The translations under genes and the position numbers were made by a program. From the NCBI RefSeq assembly GCF_000380565.1, contig NZ_AQYJ01000029.1:558001-622000 (forward strand): 64,000 nt of DNA, given 5' to 3'. Positions 17,857-30,962 of the stretch are shown here, piece by piece. Within the stretch, counting starts at the first letter, position 1, and every line of letters starts with the position of its first letter. This stretch comes from Microbulbifer variabilis ATCC 700307 (GTDB taxonomy: Bacteria > Pseudomonadota > Gammaproteobacteria > Pseudomonadales > Cellvibrionaceae). The notes beneath the pieces are model-generated. The model was not told the origin of the DNA. It did no database searches and saw nothing but the letters and a program-made list of their open reading frames with translations.

Positions 17857-18128
17857 TTCTGTGAGATTGATTCTTTGCACTCTATGTTATCCCTTATAGA
17901 AAAAATCTTTTGGAAGAGCAGTGCAAGCTAATAGTCAGCGTGAATCGAAGCCCGCGATAATCCAAAAAATAATGGGCTTTTCAGAATTATACAAAATTCA
18001 GGTGGGTACTCGAATTATGACGAAGGCTGTTTTCGTCTTTAAGTAACCCTTTCTACGACCGCAATTTTGTAAAAACAGACAGAGCAACGACGCCAATATT
18101 AGCCCTGTCCATAGAAAAGGAGTCTCTT
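17857..18128. other. Gene-free stretch between yajC terminator and the PLP enzyme
   Basis: Together with the yajC terminator this makes 338 bp without a gene. No reading frame, clear promoter or repeat was recognised; the right end holds the AAAAGGAG ribosome site of the next gene. Confidence 0.4.
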
Positions 18129-19154
18129 GTGCCCAAAAGCCTGCCTGTCGAGTTGCCTGAGCGCCTTTGTCTTGGCAACCTGCCAACACCACTGCAGCCT
18201 CTTGATCGAATCAGTGAGCGTTACTCCCTTCCTTTTGGTGGCCCCAGAATCTGGGTAAAAAGGGACGATCTGACTGAATTTGGGATGTCTGGTAACAAGC
18301 TGCGAAAGCTGGAGTTTGTAGCGGCAGAGGCACTCAGCCGGGGTTGTGACACTTTGATTACCTGTGGGGGGATTCAATCCAACCACTGTCGAACAACGGC
18401 ACTTGTCGGTGCGCGCCTAGGGCTTGGAGTACACCTTATTTTGCGGGGAGAGCCTGATACTTTAGTGGATGGGAACTTGCTTCTGGACCATCTCGCTGGT
18501 GCAAAAGTATCCATCTATCCGCCCAAAGAATATACAGCTGAACTTGGAAGGAACTTTGCTTATTGGCAAGAGGAATATCTGGGCCTGGGGCATCGCTCCC
18601 TTTGTATTCCCACTGGCGCTAGTGACGGGCTGGGGATTTGGGGGTACCTGTCTGCTTCGCAGGAGCTAATAGAGGATTGTCACAGCCAAGGCTTTGAGCC
18701 AGAGTATATTGTAAGTGCCACCGGCAGTGGTGGAACTCAGGCAGGTTTGACCCTGGGTTGCCAGTTGCTTCAAGTTAAAACGAAGGTCACCGGGTACGCA
18801 GTATGTGATAGTGCAGCCTACTTCGAGGACAAAGTTCGCGAGGATATCTTTCACTGGAGCCGCTTGACGGGAAACGAGATCAATCTTTCATCTCTCGAGG
18901 TTGATGTAAATGCGAATTTTATCGGGCCTGGGTATGGAGCAGCCGGTCCTGAGGTCTACCAGACAATCAATGAGGTGGCCAGCCTCGAGGGAATTTTGCT
19001 TGACCCCGTCTACACCGGCAAAGCCTTTCACGGGCTTTTACATCAGTTGCGCAATGGTAGCTATGAAGGTTGCAGCAATATAGTTTTTGTTCACACTGGC
19101 GGACAATTTGCTTTGTTTCCCTACCGGCAAAACTTTTCATTTCAAACGGTTTAA
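18129..19154 (+). CDS. D-cysteine desulfhydrase / ACC deaminase family PLP enzyme
   Basis: A 341-residue fold-type II PLP enzyme. The segment IWVKRDDLTEFGMSGNK (about residues 41-57) holds the PLP lysine in GNKLRK, CGGIQSNHCR follows, and the SATGSGGTQAG phosphate loop lies near residue 200. These are typical of D-cysteine desulfhydrase (pyruvate, ammonia and sulfide from D-cysteine); the ACC deaminase branch cannot be ruled out by eye. The start is a GTG with AAAAGGAG upstream. It appears monocistronic. Confidence 0.85.
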   Translation: MPKSLPVELPERLCLGNLPTPLQPLDRISERYSLPFGGPRIWVKRDDLTEFGMSGNKLRKLEFVAAEALSRGCDTLITCGGIQSNHCRTTALVGARLGLGVHLILRGEPDTLVDGNLLLDHLAGAKVSIYPPKEYTAELGRNFAYWQEEYLGLGHRSLCIPTGASDGLGIWGYLSASQELIEDCHSQGFEPEYIVSATGSGGTQAGLTLGCQLLQVKTKVTGYAVCDSAAYFEDKVREDIFHWSRLTGNEINLSSLEVDVNANFIGPGYGAAGPEVYQTINEVASLEGILLDPVYTGKAFHGLLHQLRNGSYEGCSNIVFVHTGGQFALFPYRQNFSFQTV

Positions 19155-19263
19155 CGCCCCTTTACTGTTCTAGTGCTGCGTAAGCTGCTAACCTGCGCAA
19201 CAAATTACGGCTGTTGCTGTATATAAAACAATCAGAATTAATTCAGAGGAGTGGGGGGTTAGC

Positions 19264-20922
19264 TTGGATTCCTTTAATCAACTGCTGCTGTCATTGGACG
19301 GCATGCTCGGTTCGGCACCTTGGTTTCCCTGGGTGTTGCTCGGGGTAGGTTTCTTTTTCACCATTTATCTTGGGTTCCCGCAAATTCGCTATTTCGGGCA
19401 CGCAATCAAGATCGTCCAGGGTAAATACGATAAACCTGGTGATCCGGGTGATACCTCGCACTTCCAGGCCCTGGCTACCGCGCTTTCCGGTACCGTGGGT
19501 ACCGGTAATATTGGTGGTGTAGGTCTTGCTATTTTCCTGGGTGGTCCGGCCGCACTGTTCTGGATGTGGATGACCGCCTTCCTGGGTATGACAACCAAGT
19601 TTGTCGAAGTAACGCTCTCCCATAAGTATCGTATTAAAGCCGCAGATGGCTACTACGCTGGTGGCCCCATGTTCTATATGGAGCGCCGCCTCAATATGAA
19701 GTGGCTGGCAGTCTTGTTTGCCATTGCTACAGTGATCTGCTCTTTCGGTACTGGAAGCCTGCCTCAGGTGAATAATATTGCTCAGGCAATGCATGACTCC
19801 TTTGGTATTGAAAAAGCCCTGACCGGTGGTGTACTCGCCATCCTGTTGGGAATGGTGATTATTGGCGGCATTACCCGAATCGCCAAGGTGACTTCCACTA
19901 TTGTTCCTGCAATGGCGCTGATCTATGTGATTGGTGCACTGGGTGTGATTTTCTACAACATAGAAAATATCGTTCCCTCCTTTGTGGCCGTTTTCCGCGA
20001 TGCCTTTACTGGCAGCGCTGCAGTAGGGGGCTTCCTGGGAGCCAGCTTCGCCTATGCCTTTAACCGTGGTGTAAACCGTGGCCTCTTTTCCAACGAAGCG
20101 GGGCAGGGCTCTGCGCCGATTGCTCACGCCGCTGCGCGTGCCGATGAGCCTGTTTCCGAGGGCATGGTCTCCCTGCTCGAGCCATTTATCGATACCATCA
20201 TTATCTGTACCTTGACCGGCCTGGTAATCTTGTCTTCCGGTGTCTGGAGCGAAAAACATGAAAACCTGTTTGAGGGTGCGGATACTTATGTAGTGGAAGG
20301 GCGTTATGACGAAGGTAACCCCGAGGAGGTGAAGCAGTTATTTAACTACCTCAGTAGCCAGCCCAGCGATGTGAAACCCTATAATGGCTCGGTGGTTGTA
20401 ACCGATGGTCGCCCGCTAAACGCTCAGGATTTTACCTTGATCCATGCGCGCTCTATCGCTGAAGACTTGGATTTCCGGGTGGGTGAAGATGAATTCAGCG
20501 GTGTACTTAATGTGGTGGATGGTAAGTTTGCCAATGAAGATGTGGATATTTGGGGGAAATCCCTGGTGCACTCAGTAGCGCTTACCAATAAGGCTTTCCA
20601 GCGCGGTTTCTTCGGTGAGTATGGTGGCTTGATTGTTACCCTGGGAATTTTGCTGTTCGCTTTCTCTACCGCAATCGCATGGTCTTACTATGGTGATCGT
20701 TCCATGATCTACCTATTTGGCCCCAAAGCGGTTATGCCATACAGAATTGTGTATGTTATCGCCTTCTTCTGGGCGGCAATTGAGGATACGACTGTTATTT
20801 GGAATCTATCCGCTGTAGCCATTGTCATAATGACTCTGCCCAACTTGTTCGGTATTACCGTATTGGCGAAAGAGATGAAGAATACGGTGAAGGATTACTG
20901 GAAGGATCCCAGCCACAAATAG
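19264..20922 (+). CDS. Alanine/glycine:sodium symporter (AGCS) with a soluble insert
   Basis: A 552-residue amino acid:cation symporter. The family marks are [20 protein letters not shown] (about residues 75-94), EVTLSHKYR and [18 protein letters not shown] (about 276-293). The C-terminal TM block resumes at [20 protein letters not shown]. Family members are usually about 450-490 residues. Here about 100 hydrophilic residues (roughly 337-445, FEGADTYVV to SLVHSVA) sit between two membrane segments. The start is a TTG with GAGGAGTGGGG upstream. A terminator follows. Confidence 0.9.
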   Translation: MDSFNQLLLSLDGMLGSAPWFPWVLLGVGFFFTIYLGFPQIRYFGHAIKIVQGKYDKPGDPGDTSHFQALATALSGTVGTGNIGGVGLAIFLGGPAALFWMWMTAFLGMTTKFVEVTLSHKYRIKAADGYYAGGPMFYMERRLNMKWLAVLFAIATVICSFGTGSLPQVNNIAQAMHDSFGIEKALTGGVLAILLGMVIIGGITRIAKVTSTIVPAMALIYVIGALGVIFYNIENIVPSFVAVFRDAFTGSAAVGGFLGASFAYAFNRGVNRGLFSNEAGQGSAPIAHAAARADEPVSEGMVSLLEPFIDTIIICTLTGLVILSSGVWSEKHENLFEGADTYVVEGRYDEGNPEEVKQLFNYLSSQPSDVKPYNGSVVVTDGRPLNAQDFTLIHARSIAEDLDFRVGEDEFSGVLNVVDGKFANEDVDIWGKSLVHSVALTNKAFQRGFFGEYGGLIVTLGILLFAFSTAIAWSYYGDRSMIYLFGPKAVMPYRIVYVIAFFWAAIEDTTVIWNLSAVAIVIMTLPNLFGITVLAKEMKNTVKDYWKDPSHK

Positions 20923-20952
20923 TGTGGTTCTTAGGGACTCTAACCTGAAGCG

Positions 20953-20982
20953 AAAAAAGGCAGCCTGATGGCTGCCTTTTTT
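20953..20982. terminator. Bidirectional terminator between symporter and M4 protease genes
   Basis: AAAAAAGGCAGCC (20953-20965) pairs perfectly with GGCTGCCTTTTTT (20970-20982) around TGAT. The A and T runs on both sides fit the two convergent genes. Confidence 0.92.
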
Positions 20983-21035
20983 ATTGTTCGGTTCCGCTGG
21001 TATGGCAAGGGAATCGAACTCCTCAGCAGATATAT

Positions 21036-23594
<2,559 letters not shown>

Positions 23595-24929
23595 TTAAAC
23601 ATTTAGAAGGAGGTACTCCCTCTCCCATGAGCTAATTACCCTGTTGAACTCCTCGTATTCATCGCGCTTAATTGCACTCCATGCTTTTACGAATTTCCTG
23701 CCAAACATTTCTGCTGCTTCTTCACACTCCAATAAAAGATTTAGGGCATGTTCTTGCGTGCGGGGTAGGGTGATGGGCTCCATGGAGCAGTCGCCCTGGT
23801 AAGGTGCGCTGGGTGCCACTTTATTGATCATCCCTAAATAGCCACAGGCGAGAGAGGCAGCAATGGCTAAATATGGATTGCAGTCAGCTCCTGGAAAACG
23901 ATTTTCCAGTCTTTTTCCTTGAGGGGAGCTGTCGGGAACTCGCAATCCAGTTGTGCGGTTGTCATAGCCCCAGTGCAGGCTGGTCGGTGCAGCCATTTCC
24001 GGAGTAAAACGTCTATAGGAGTTTACATTCGGGGCAAAAAAGCTGATAAATCCAGGTGTATATTTCTGCATGCCGCCAATAAAGTTTAAGAATGTTTCAT
24101 TTTCTTTTTCATTTTTGTCAGTGAAAATATTTTTTCCGGTTTTTTCATTAATGACGCTTTGATGTAAGTGTAGTGCGCTGCCAGGCTCATCCTCCATCGG
24201 TTTCGCCATAAAGGTTGCATAAATTCCATGGCGCAGTGCAGTTTCCCTTACTGTCCGTTTAAAAGTGAAAACCTGGTCAGCGAGTCGTAAAGGGTCTCCA
24301 TGCAGAAAATTTATCTCCATTTGCGCGGTGCCAGACTCATGGATAAGCGTGTCCACATCCAGGCCTTGTGCCTCACAGAAATCATACATATCCTCAATGA
24401 TAGGTTCGTATTCGTTGGCCGCATCGATGCTATAAGATTGCCGGGTTTTTTCTGTACGGCCAGAGCGACCAACGGGTGCGGAAAGTTTTTCATCCGGGTC
24501 TAAATTTCGTTTCACCAGGTAGAATTCCACTTCAGGGGCAACAATCGGCTTCCACCCTTTAGCTGAATATTTTTCTAGAACAAATTTGAGAATATTGCGT
24601 GTACTAATCGGATGGGGTCGACCATCGCGTGTATAGCAATCATGAATAATTTGAGCAGTGGGATCATTGGCCCAGGGGTTTAGGCGAACTGAATCGGGAT
24701 CGGGTACCAAAAGCATATCCGTATCGGCCGGGTCTACCAGTTCGTTATGTTCATCGACGTAGTCGCCGGTCACAGTCTGAACCAGAATGCTTTCCGGAAG
24801 GCGGCTGTCCTGGGTGAGGAATTTGTCGGTTGGGGTGAACTTTCCTCTGGCATTGCCCGACATATCAGGTACCAGGCACTCCACCTCGGCGATTTGGTGC
24901 TCTGCAAGCCAGTTTGTAATCTTCCGCAT
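23595..24929 (-). CDS. puuA: Glutamine synthetase-family enzyme, probable gamma-glutamylputrescine synthetase
   Basis: A 444-residue GS-fold ligase. An N-terminal beta-grasp part (VECLVPDMSGNARGKF) is followed by the ATP/glutamate domain with PEVEFYLV, GSALHLHQSV (metal/ATP His), NSYRRFTPEMAAPTSLHWGYDN and RLENRFPGADCNPYLA. The lack of the adenylylated-Tyr loop and the neighbour gene point to the PuuA group, which joins glutamate to putrescine or related amines; a different amine is possible. It is divergent from the PuuB-like oxidase across 228 bp that must hold both promoters. Confidence 0.82.
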   Translation of the reverse strand: MRKITNWLAEHQIAEVECLVPDMSGNARGKFTPTDKFLTQDSRLPESILVQTVTGDYVDEHNELVDPADTDMLLVPDPDSVRLNPWANDPTAQIIHDCYTRDGRPHPISTRNILKFVLEKYSAKGWKPIVAPEVEFYLVKRNLDPDEKLSAPVGRSGRTEKTRQSYSIDAANEYEPIIEDMYDFCEAQGLDVDTLIHESGTAQMEINFLHGDPLRLADQVFTFKRTVRETALRHGIYATFMAKPMEDEPGSALHLHQSVINEKTGKNIFTDKNEKENETFLNFIGGMQKYTPGFISFFAPNVNSYRRFTPEMAAPTSLHWGYDNRTTGLRVPDSSPQGKRLENRFPGADCNPYLAIAASLACGYLGMINKVAPSAPYQGDCSMEPITLPRTQEHALNLLLECEEAAEMFGRKFVKAWSAIKRDEYEEFNRVISSWEREYLLLNV

Positions 24930-25157
24930 CTTAGCCCCTTAGGTAAAATGACCTCTCCCTGTGGTGACTTCAGTATACGCTTGGGCGCCTGCTTGCGTTG
25001 TTGTGAGCGAGGGCTGGGGAAAGGGCGCTGCAGATTAATGTGTAGGGTTGACTATGATTGTGACAAAAAGCCTGAGTTAGTATTCAGGAGTGTGTTGTTG
25101 CTAATCTTATAAGTTAGTGCTTTTCGGGCGCTCTTATCAGCTCAGGGAATTATTTTA

Positions 25158-26447
25158 ATGAAAGTGCTGAGTGGACATACAGAATCGTACTACGCTGCGA
25201 GTGCCAATATGGCTCTCGAATACCCCTTGCTAAATGGGGATATAGAGGCGGATGTCTGTGTGATTGGCGCTGGATACACCGGTCTATCTACGGCACTGCA
25301 CTTGGCTGAGAGAGGCTATAAGGTTGCGGTGCTTGAAGCTGAGCGAATATCCTGGGGCGCTTCTGGGAGAAATGGTGGTCATGTTGGGGTGGGCCAACGC
25401 CGCTGCCAAAGTGATCTGGAGGAAATGTTTGGCGCCGATATTGCGGCCCGGCTCTGGAAGTTCAGTATCGAGGCGGTGCAACTAGTTGAGCGGTTAATTG
25501 TTAAGCATAATATCCCCTGTGATCTCAAACGCGGCATTATGCACCTGGCAGCCAAGCCCAGTCATGATAACTATCTGCGTAAGGAAGCGGAGCTGTTGCG
25601 GGATCGCTATGGCTACCAGGGGGTGCGATACGCGGATGAGCAGGAAGTACAGGAGCTGGTTGGCTCCACGCGTTATCTCGGAGCTCAAATTGATAGCGAT
25701 TCGTTGCACCTGCACCCACTAAACTATGCACTGGGATTGGCAGCGGCCTGTGTTGGGATGGGGGTAAAACTTTTTGAACACAGCAGAGTGCTGCGTTATC
25801 GAGGTGGAAGTCCCTGTGAGATCGTAACTGCCAAGGGGCGAGTCAGGTCACGCAATGTGGTGCTGGCTTGTAATGCTTACTTAGGTAAACTCGAACCGCG
25901 CATGGCAGGCAAGATAATGCCTATCAATAACTTTGTAATCGCCACCGAGCCTTTGCCCGATTCACAGGCACAAGAGTTGATTGCCAACGATCACGCGGTA
26001 CAGGACACGCTTTTTGTTATCAATTACTGGAAGCTCTCAGGCGATAACCGCTTGATCTTTGGCGGTGGTGAGAATTACACGACTCGCTTCCCAGCTGATA
26101 TTCGCAAGTTTGTGCGTAAAAACATGTTGAAGGTATATCCGCAGCTGGAGAGGACTCACATTGAGTATGGCTGGGGAGGGGCTTTGGCAATTACTTTAAA
26201 CCGCATGCCACACATGGGCAGGCTGGAACCCCATATTTATTACAGTCAGGGGTATTCCGGGCATGGGGTCCCCACGGCTACGTTTGCAGGTAAGGTCCTT
26301 GCTGAGGCAATTGCTGGGATCGAAGAGCGCTTCGATATTATGGCCAGGATACCAACAGATACCTTTCCTGGCGGCACCCTGTTACGTTGGCCGGGGCTTG
26401 TGTTGGGTATGTTCTATCACAGTATGATGGATAGGTTTGGGCGGTAG
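25158..26447 (+). CDS. puuB: FAD-dependent oxidoreductase, probable gamma-glutamylputrescine oxidase
   Basis: A 429-residue DAO-family flavoenzyme. The dinucleotide loop VCVIGAGYTGLSTALHLAERG (about residues 33-53) is split by no insert, and GASGRNGGHVG follows as in PuuB. The C-terminal GYSGHGVPTATFAGK binds flavin. PuuB oxidises the gamma-glutamylated amine made by PuuA, releasing aldehyde, ammonia and peroxide. No puuC or puuD is seen nearby, so the rest of the pathway must lie elsewhere. Confidence 0.85.
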   Translation: MKVLSGHTESYYAASANMALEYPLLNGDIEADVCVIGAGYTGLSTALHLAERGYKVAVLEAERISWGASGRNGGHVGVGQRRCQSDLEEMFGADIAARLWKFSIEAVQLVERLIVKHNIPCDLKRGIMHLAAKPSHDNYLRKEAELLRDRYGYQGVRYADEQEVQELVGSTRYLGAQIDSDSLHLHPLNYALGLAAACVGMGVKLFEHSRVLRYRGGSPCEIVTAKGRVRSRNVVLACNAYLGKLEPRMAGKIMPINNFVIATEPLPDSQAQELIANDHAVQDTLFVINYWKLSGDNRLIFGGGENYTTRFPADIRKFVRKNMLKVYPQLERTHIEYGWGGALAITLNRMPHMGRLEPHIYYSQGYSGHGVPTATFAGKVLAEAIAGIEERFDIMARIPTDTFPGGTLLRWPGLVLGMFYHSMMDRFGR

Positions 26448-26688
26448 TTGCTACCTCGGCATTTCGGAGCCTTGTCTTGCCACCAGCGAGGATGACCAGG
26501 ACAATTATCTCCTTGGTGGATATCTCTATAGTCTTCTGCTCGTGAAAGGCCCCTGTATACCACTCGACTCCCGAAGAGATCGGTCTATGTCTCTAACTCT
26601 GGCTGTGCTTGTAATGGGGGTTTCCGTAGACTCTCCCTAGCATTGTTTTTTTCAATAATCATGAGACACTCCATTGCAGGCTTAAGTT
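26448..26688. other. Gene-free part of the puuB to nucleotidase gap
   Basis: No gene was recognised in these 241 bases. With the doubtful broken gene that follows, the gap between confident genes is 527 bases. Confidence 0.4.
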
Positions 26689-26975
26689 ATGCGGGAGGGA
26701 GCTCAATCCTATGAGTTGGATTGGCGGCGCGGCGGGCTGCTTATCGGTCATTTGGTGGAAATTTATCAGCGTATAGAGGTTGCATGCCCACCGAATGAGT
26801 TGAACGGTCTTCTAAAGTTTGTTTTGGAAGTTAGCGATGCCCAATTGCTGGTGGCGAGCCAAGAGGTATGTCTAAGTGTACTCTGGAAGATTTACGGCGG
26901 GTGCTGGGTGCCCTGCTGGAAAAGTGGCATGGCAACACAAGGCCCGCTGGGCATGAGTATGTGGAGGGGCCTTAA
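26689..26975 (+). pseudogene. Possible frameshifted small gene upstream of the 5'-nucleotidase
   Basis: Two open stretches in different frames read like halves of one protein of about 95 residues. The first (26689 to about 26867) includes GGLLIGHLVEIYQRI and NELNGLLKFVLEVSDAQLL. The second (26868-26975) reads MSKCTLEDLRRVLGALLEKW and ends in TAA. That stop overlaps the nucleotidase ATG as TAATG, the pattern of translational coupling. The family is not recognised. It may be a decayed gene, a sequencing error or chance. Confidence 0.3.
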
Positions 26976-27877
26976 TGGATGCTCGACCCGATAAGCTGGT
27001 AATTGCAATTTCTTCGCGTGCATTGTTTAACCTGGGTGAGAGCCACCAGGTATTTGAGGAGCAGGGGTTGCAAGCCTTTTCCCGTTACCAGATTGACCGG
27101 GAGAACGATGTGCTGGATAAGGGAGACGCTTTTCCTCTTGTTGAGAAGTTTTTAAAGATTAATGAGCTGCTAGAGGGAGAGCCCCGGGTTGAAGTGATAT
27201 TACTTTCCCGCAACAGTGCTGATACCGGCTTGAGGGTGTTTAACTCCATCGAGCACTATGGTTTGGATATTACCCGTGCAGCTTTTTGTAATGGCGAGAG
27301 CCCTTACCGCTATATCGGCCCCTTTGGCTGTAATCTGTTTCTGTCTACAGATGGGCTGGATGTCCAGCGTGCACTGGAGCAGGGGGTGGCTGCGGCTACC
27401 TTGGTGGCAGGTGGGAGTCGCGAGTATCGGGATGACGTGCTGCGTTTTGCATTTGATGGCGACGCCGTTATTTTTTCTGATGAGGCTGAGAGAATTTATA
27501 AGCGCGATGGCCTTGCCGCTTTTGCGAAGGCGGAGCGGGCTTCAGCCCAGGAACCACTTGGCGGGGGTCCATTTAAAGGGTTCCTTGAGGCCCTGCAAAA
27601 GCTCCAGTCGGAATTCGGCCTGGATTCCTGTCCTATTCGTACTGCCTTGGTTACTGCGCGATCTGCGCCGGCTCATGAGCGAGTGATTCGCACCCTGCGG
27701 GCCTGGAATATTCGTGTAGATGAGTCGGTGTTTCTGGGTGGGTTGCCAAAAGGCGAGTTCCTGCGTGCTTTTGGGGCCGATGTCTTTTTTGATGATCAGC
27801 CGACACATTGTGCCTCAGCCGCGGAGCATGTTGCCACGGGACATGTGCCCCATGGTATTGCCAATGCTGAAGCCTGA
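26975..27877 (+). CDS. Cytosolic 5'-nucleotidase (cN-I-like family)
   Basis: A 300-residue member of the bacterial 5'-nucleotidase family related to eukaryotic cN-I. It has LVIAISSRALFNL at the start, a conserved RNSADTGLRVFNSI segment, and AFDGDAVIFSDEAERI with the paired Asp residues, and it ends in FGADVFFDDQPTHCASA. It should remove phosphate from nucleoside monophosphates in the cytoplasm. GTGGAGGGG precedes the ATG. A weak hairpin (AATCCC 27884-27889/GGGATT 27898-27903) follows the stop. Confidence 0.85.
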   Translation: MDARPDKLVIAISSRALFNLGESHQVFEEQGLQAFSRYQIDRENDVLDKGDAFPLVEKFLKINELLEGEPRVEVILLSRNSADTGLRVFNSIEHYGLDITRAAFCNGESPYRYIGPFGCNLFLSTDGLDVQRALEQGVAAATLVAGGSREYRDDVLRFAFDGDAVIFSDEAERIYKRDGLAAFAKAERASAQEPLGGGPFKGFLEALQKLQSEFGLDSCPIRTALVTARSAPAHERVIRTLRAWNIRVDESVFLGGLPKGEFLRAFGADVFFDDQPTHCASAAEHVATGHVPHGIANAEA

Positions 27878-28019
27878 TCAAAGAATCCCGCCAGAATGGG
27901 ATTTATCTCTCAAAGTCGATTGACACTAGCTCCTCTTCACCGGATATTCATCTGTCTGTTGGCCCGGGCTCTAATTCGCTGCTATTCTTTTCGCGCATAA
28001 CTCAATGTGTTTTTTATAA

Positions 28020-29057
<1,038 letters not shown>

Positions 29058-29094
29058 TCCAGCTATTTAAGAGACCATGCTTTAAAGGTAGAGG

Positions 29095-29388
29095 CTAGGA
29101 GGCCTCTACCTGAATCATTGGTTGCAGTACTTCTTTAGCGAACTTGAAATAAACGGTATAAATCACCGCTTCCTGGCCTTCCCGCTCAACGACAAAAAAG
29201 GGTGCGCGCTCTACTTTGTATTGCTGGGCGATTTTTATTCCGGCGCTCTGTGGGTCGCGCACATCGGCTATCAGCGTCTGGTCGATAAACTTGAGCTGAT
29301 CATTTCCCTCCAGCTTTTCCTGCACGTCGCGGCACTTGGCGCAGGGAGAGCCATCGGCGAGTACTTTTTTGACCAGTGTGATCTTCAC
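29095..29388 (-). CDS. Small thioredoxin/glutaredoxin-like protein
   Basis: A 97-residue protein with a CxxC centre (SPCAKCRDV, Cys16 and Cys19), a mid-chain KVERAPFFVVE segment carrying the cis-Pro-like turn, and a beta-rich tail. The length and order fit a glutaredoxin-like thiol-redox fold. It converges on cysB, which hints at a sulfur-related job, but no substrate can be named. Confidence 0.7.
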   Translation of the reverse strand: MKITLVKKVLADGSPCAKCRDVQEKLEGNDQLKFIDQTLIADVRDPQSAGIKIAQQYKVERAPFFVVEREGQEAVIYTVYFKFAKEVLQPMIQVEAS

Positions 29389-29560
29389 AATAAATTCCTT
29401 GATCCGTTATAAGCACCGAAATTAGTGCTATTAACCACGAATTTATCAGAAGGTCTAATAACATTGAAATATCGATCCAGGATAGGGCTATAACCAAAAA
29501 CTGTAGTCTCACTACAGGAATTGGTGCCAAACGCGGAATTGTCAGCTTCCCATAATCCTA

Positions 29561-30889
29561 TTAGCGTAAAAACTGCTCAGTGGTATCTAAAAGCAGGCGC
29601 ACCTTGGCTAAGCATTCGCGATGTTCTGCCGCAGGATCCGAGTCTGCGACAATGCCACCGCCCGCTGCGCAGGTTATGCGCCCATTGCTAGCACTGAAAG
29701 TGCGGATAGCAATATTGGTGTCAGCTCGGCCACAGCTACTGACGTAGCCGATGCTACCGCAATAAATGCCACGGGGACTGGACTCAAGCTCGCGGATGAC
29801 TTCCATCGAGCGCCTTTTAGGTGCTCCGGTAATCGAGCCTCCAGGGAAGCAAGCTGCGAGGAGGTCACTGTAAGCAGAGTCCTCTGACATCTCGCCGGTA
29901 ACAACACTAACGAGGTGGTGAACATTCGCGAAGCTGGCTAGCTGAAACAACTCTGGTACACGCACACTGCCTTTACGACACAACTTACTAAAATCATTGC
30001 GGAGTAGATCTACGATCATTAGGTTCTCGGCGCGATCCTTGGGGCTCCTCTGCAGGGTGAAGGCTGCTCTCTGGTCCGCTAGCGGGTCGGCAACCCGGGC
30101 AGCAGTGCCTTTGATTGGTTCTGTGCGCAAGCTGTCGCCATCTGCGCGGATAAAACGCTCCGGCGACATGCTCAGTAGGCTTCCCTGAGCTAGTTCCATA
30201 TAGGCAGAAAAGGGACCCGCGACCCGTGTGCGTAGGGCCAGGTAGGCACTGAAGGGGTCGCCTTCATAGGGGGCGCAAAACCTTTGCGTGAAGTTTGCCT
30301 GGTAGACATCTCCTGCGGCGATATATTCGAGAATGCGTTCAATCCGAGCGCGATATTCCTCAGCGCTGAACTCATGTTCAAATGGGGCCAGCAGGCGGAA
30401 CTCCGCCGTGTTCAAAGGCTTTTCCCAGGTTATCGAGTTAAAACGCTCGGTCAATTCTTGCACTTGTCGAGGTGGGCAGGCTGGGTGGAATACCAGGTGG
30501 CAGCTGCCTAATTGGTGGTCTGCGATATAAGCCCAGCCATAGAGACCAAAAAAGCCTGCCGGTAAATCGGTAGGGCGGGTGTCCGATGGAAGATAGTTGC
30601 CCTCTACCCCAAGTTCATATCCCGCATAGCCGATCACTCCGCCGCAAAAAGGCAATTGCGAGTCCCGCTCCTGTGGGCACAGCTCGCAGGTCAAGTCATC
30701 CAGCTGTGAAAAGGGGGCTGGGCTATTTGCATGCAACTCGAGGGTGCTGAGGGGGTCGGCGCTGATGATGTCATAGCGGCCTCCACCAATGGGTCGGCCA
30801 CTGTCGAGCCATACCGGTGCGGGTAGGTCGGCCACTGCGGCAAAGGCCGCTGCTGTGTTCAGGGAATAGGGCAGGGAGACAATTTGCAT
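29561..30889 (-). CDS. pabB: Aminodeoxychorismate synthase component I
   Basis: Uses glutamine-derived ammonia and chorismate to make aminodeoxychorismate, the substrate of PabC. A 442-residue chorismate-binding enzyme; SPERFIRADGDSLRTEPIKGT carries the PabB-type active-site lysine, GGSITGAPKRRSMEVIRELE and GGGIVADSDP follow. PIKGT separates PabB from TrpE. The glutaminase pabA is not in the window. Confidence 0.93.
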   Translation of the reverse strand: MQIVSLPYSLNTAAAFAAVADLPAPVWLDSGRPIGGGRYDIISADPLSTLELHANSPAPFSQLDDLTCELCPQERDSQLPFCGGVIGYAGYELGVEGNYLPSDTRPTDLPAGFFGLYGWAYIADHQLGSCHLVFHPACPPRQVQELTERFNSITWEKPLNTAEFRLLAPFEHEFSAEEYRARIERILEYIAAGDVYQANFTQRFCAPYEGDPFSAYLALRTRVAGPFSAYMELAQGSLLSMSPERFIRADGDSLRTEPIKGTAARVADPLADQRAAFTLQRSPKDRAENLMIVDLLRNDFSKLCRKGSVRVPELFQLASFANVHHLVSVVTGEMSEDSAYSDLLAACFPGGSITGAPKRRSMEVIRELESSPRGIYCGSIGYVSSCGRADTNIAIRTFSASNGRITCAAGGGIVADSDPAAEHRECLAKVRLLLDTTEQFLR

Positions 30890-30962
30890 ATCAAAACATG
30901 GCTGTCCGGAAGACGGCGCACACTACACATTTTGTGGCGGCGTGAAAAGTCCACGTGGTTCT

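Noticed and set aside
19291-20259. 322-codon open frame antisense to the AGCS symporter
   Set aside because: Gly/His/Thr-rich shadow of the membrane protein gene, without a ribosome site or family.
21000-21026. Sequence resembling the 3' end of a tRNA on the minus strand (GTTCGATTCCC followed later by CCA)
   Set aside because: The T-stem is mispaired and no anticodon, D arm or acceptor partner lies upstream; the region upstream is protease coding sequence. Probably chance, though a relic attachment site cannot be excluded.
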